DNA of 60,000 bases from the NCBI GenBank assembly GCA_030704615.1, contig CM060732.1:40035053-40095052 (forward strand). Reading direction: 5' to 3'. This DNA comes from Takakia lepidozioides. Its lineage: Eukaryota > Streptophyta > Takakiopsida > Takakiales > Takakiaceae. This document shows, one piece after another, positions 57,746 to 60,000 of the stretch. Positions within the stretch are counted from its first letter, which is position 1. Every line of letters starts with the position of its first letter. Under the pieces are notes generated by a model. That model worked only from the letters and a program-made list of their open reading frames with translations, was not told the DNA's origin and ran no database searches. Both the position numbers and the translations under genes were made by a program.

Positions 57746-58954
57746 ATTCACCCACGCCCGTCCATTTTTTGTCTTGTTTGGGACAAACGCCTCTTCAGGT
57801 TGGCATGGTGCGCTTCAATTCTAGCATTCGTATCTTGTTCGGCATGTGGGATATTTCGAGCTCCAACAACCCACATGTCCACTTTCGGGATCCACCATTT
57901 GTGGATATACAAGAAGAACAGTTCAGCTGCGGGATACTTTACAATTGAAACACAGGCCAGGCCTACGAAGAGTCACCAATGGGACCACCTTTATTGTACA
58001 TGATGTCCCTCATACCTTGCAAGACATCGGCCCTTAATTGGGTATCCTTGATCTTCTCGATGGCATTCCTCAGCCAGGCCCTTCCAACATGTCATTGGCA
58101 CAAGAAAACCGGCACCCCTGGGAATGTATGCCTGAACCATCCACAAAACCGCATTAGCAAGGCCACTACAATACCACAACAAGAGCACCACAAATCAGAT
58201 ACAAGTATGATTCTCTCATAAGTGCTCCCCTGCTCGTGATTCCCAGGTGATCCCCTTTCACTAAACCCCTGATCCCATGATCCCCTTTGACTGACCACTC
58301 ATACAGATCCGGTGAAGGCAATGAAAGGGGAATACATGAGCCCTCCTATGGCCAATCAAAGGCCGATAAAAATCACATTGTTGGATCTAAGATCTGCTGC
58401 TCCTGATCCCCTGCTACCCTAAGTGTCCCAAGTCCGTGATCACTGATCCCATAATTGATCCCCTTTCATTGATCCCCCCATGCAACATTGGACTCATGGA
58501 CCCTCGATCATTGTCGGATCTAAGATCTGCTGCTCCTGATCCCCTCGTACCCTGAGTCTCCTAGTCCCCTGATCACTGATCCCATAATCGATCCCCTTTC
58601 ACTAATCCCCCATGCAACCCTACACTCTTGGTCCCCTCTACACGGATCTCCCGCAAGGAAACATTGTGACTGGTCCCCTCTCAGTGCTCCCCTCATGCAG
58701 AAGCAGGCAAGGCAATGGAAGTTCATTGGTAGGGGGGAGGGATTGCGAACAAACCGAATGGCGTTAATCTCAGCATCGGCGTCGTCCACAATGAATGCGT
58801 TGGGATGCCAATCCGGCTGATCGGCCTGGAGCCTTTGACGAAGAGCCAACATCCAACTTGACAAATTGTTGGCATTGTTTCTTGAAGATATTATGTATGC
58901 AACAGGGATGCCGTTCAGCCAAATGTCAAAGACCATAAGGGTATACATGACATA
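57746..58954 (-). pseudogene. MULE transposase central (catalytic) part, opposite strand
   Basis: Read on the minus strand from 58954: YTLMVFDIWLNGIPVAYIIS, then FIVDDADAEINAIRFV (second catalytic acidic cluster). After an inserted GATCCCC-rich block (58200-58640) come CQ, stop, HVGRAWLRNAIEKIKD, ADVLQGMRDIMY and WIPKVDMWVVGARNIPHAEQ. It ends at DTNARIEAHHANLKRRLSQT (near 57770). The stop replaces the tryptophan of the usual WHV motif. The segment is colinear with MULE transposases but inverted relative to its neighbours. Confidence 0.82.
58200..58640. repeat. GATCCCC-word block inside the MULE
   Basis: Repeated TGATCCCCT(T/G) units occur here, including two copies of GGATCTAAGATCTGCTGCTC (58384 and 58516), followed by TGATCCCCT. 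The block interrupts the transposase between the DDADAEINAI and WHV regions. The words are shared with the C-rich array at 53530-54960. Confidence 0.7.
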
Positions 58955-58969
58955 CATTATTGGTACATT

Positions 58970-59840
58970 TTGACCTTGAAAGCTGAAGGTTTTATTCGCA
59001 ACTCTAGGATGGAACATTTCGTGCAAAATGCGGTGTGGATGGCTGGGCAAATACCGGAATCCAACGTGAAATTGCCCGAGCACACGGGGGATCCTGCGAA
59101 GATAAAAAACATGTCTTCTCCAGGCACTGTATACACTATATGCAATCCAGCATCCGAGTTGTGACTGCCCTAACGCCATGGAAGAGATCCTATGCAAGCA
59201 CCAAGTGAAGGTGTTCAAGATGTTGCGGCCACATGTACCAGAGGGTTTAATTGTCCAAACTTATGGAACACGGCTTGGGACACTCAATGGGGGCATGGCC
59301 AAGCTGTTGGACCTTGATCCCCTGTCCGTTGCGGAGCCCCTGTGTGACACAGATCGCATGTGTGGCATTGTTCCCCCTGTACCACACACGGTTCCGGCTG
59401 ACAATGTCTTGGGCAAGCAGCAGCCCCGCCATGAATCGGAGGCAACTGTCATGAAGGCCATCGCAGAGGAGATGCTCGGTCTGGAAGTTTGTGTCAAAGG
59501 TAACATGGCCCTTCAGAGCCATCTTTTGAGTGACCTTCGTGTGACGAGAGGAAAACTAGCGCAAATGGCCACACGCATGGCTGCGGGTCTTCTCCACCCA
59601 CATCTTATTAGAAGGTTTGAACGTGTTCAGGATGGATCGGGAATGATTTTGAAGAGAAGTTCTAAAGGATTGGGTAGAGGTTTCTATGTCATGGAAATCA
59701 AGACGTCTTGGATAAAACAAAGTCTCAGCAATCCCTCCATCATCGCCTATTTTGCATGCGCTTCATCAAGTTGGGCATCCAAGATTGAAGGGTTGAGAGC
59801 AAGCATGTTTATGCTCTCGTGCTCCCATTCAGATTGCTGA
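58970..59840 (+). pseudogene. MULE transposase C-terminal part with SWIM zinc finger
   Basis: The plus-strand frame starts KAEGFIRNSRMEHFVQNAVW, then GTVYTICNPASEL. After a one-base shift comes the SWIM signature CDCPNAMEEILCKHQVKVF (C-x-C...C-x-H), followed by LRPHVPEG and TRLGTLNGG. The remaining frame to 59840 has no recognised domain and may be a lineage-specific tail. Confidence 0.8.
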
Positions 59841-60000
59841 TTCCCCTGAGATTGCAGTCTCATCGAATTATTTGGTATCAAACAATTTCTCATAATTCAA
59901 AATGACTGAAGCTATGTTCAATGACCCATGTGTTGTGTGATTCACAATGGAGTGAAAGAGATGTGGATGATCATCCACCTTTTATTGCAATTGAGTCTGT

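Larger units (their letters stand above)
55202..59705 (+). mobile_element. Mutator-like (MULE) transposon with inverted middle
   Basis: Parts of one MULE transposase lie in three blocks. The N-terminal DNA-binding region and first catalytic segment are on the plus strand (55202-56402). The central catalytic and helical region is on the minus strand (58954 down to 57745). The C-terminal region with the SWIM zinc finger is on the plus strand (58970-59700). The last residues of the first plus block and the first residues of the minus block are consecutive in MULE transposases, so inverting about 56403-58955 would restore one gene order. I could not identify terminal inverted repeats or a target duplication; the right end may lie outside the window. 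Confidence 0.75.

Noticed and set aside
58970-59164. An independent small gene ending just before the SWIM motif
   Set aside because: Its sequence continues into the SWIM zinc-finger region with one frame slip, so it is part of the MULE transposase.

Overview
This is nuclear DNA of a land plant. The evidence is an intron-free PLS-class pentatricopeptide-repeat (PPR) protein with a complete DYW domain, a secreted class III peroxidase, a 2-oxoglutarate/Fe(II) oxygenase, an S-protein homologue, spliced genes with GT-AG introns, and many plant-type transposons (Copia, LINE, hAT, Mutator-like, tRNA-derived SINEs). The very regular DYW protein, degenerate CCCTAAA repeats and heavy transposon load would suit a fern, lycophyte or bryophyte. 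That placement is an inference, not something the sequence proves.

Layout. 1-1141: a near-identical copy of the promoter plus presequence exon found again at 9269-10429. 1580-8635 (+): a complete three-exon 2OG oxygenase whose first intron holds a LINE. 10194-13221 (+): a small five-exon gene for a protein with a mitochondrial-type presequence and a C-terminal SEC-C zinc motif. 14468-18083: an old Copia element (minus strand, 'Copia A') that has lost its reverse transcriptase and carries a SINE and a MITE. 18190-21690: a pair of inverted repeats of about 1.1 kb around an S-protein-homologue gene (20040-20507). 22426-23362: a hAT element with an 8-bp target duplication and a SINE inside it. 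23583-31649: pieces of a CDC48-type AAA ATPase pseudogene, now separated by about 6.9 kb that contains an inverted peroxidase pseudogene, a second hAT element and an intact peroxidase gene (29374-31204). 32659-37405: a second Copia element (minus strand, 'Copia B') with a perfect 5-bp target duplication. 38229-39278: an unrecognised reading frame broken only by stop codons. 39900-41800: a satellite-like array with telomere-like CCCTAAA words.

42435-46303: an intact three-exon GIY-YIG nuclease-like gene on the minus strand, with an inverted damaged copy of its first exon beyond its 3' end. 47265-49616: a damaged organellar single-stranded-DNA-binding (OSB/PDF-motif) gene. 49811-52042: the PPR-DYW gene. 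53090-55000: an unusual C-rich array built on GATCCCC and CACGTG words with a snippet of Gypsy reverse transcriptase. 55202-59700: a Mutator-like transposase whose central catalytic part lies on the opposite strand from both of its ends, best explained by one internal inversion.

The host genes do not form an operon or pathway. Three of them (the SEC-C protein, the OSB-like protein and the PPR-DYW protein) belong to, or look like, organelle-targeted nucleic-acid or protein-handling families, but their proximity is probably chance. The most notable observation is the Copia B primer-binding site. It matches the anticodon arm of plant initiator methionine tRNA rather than its 3' end, sits directly against the LTR, and overlaps the start of gag.
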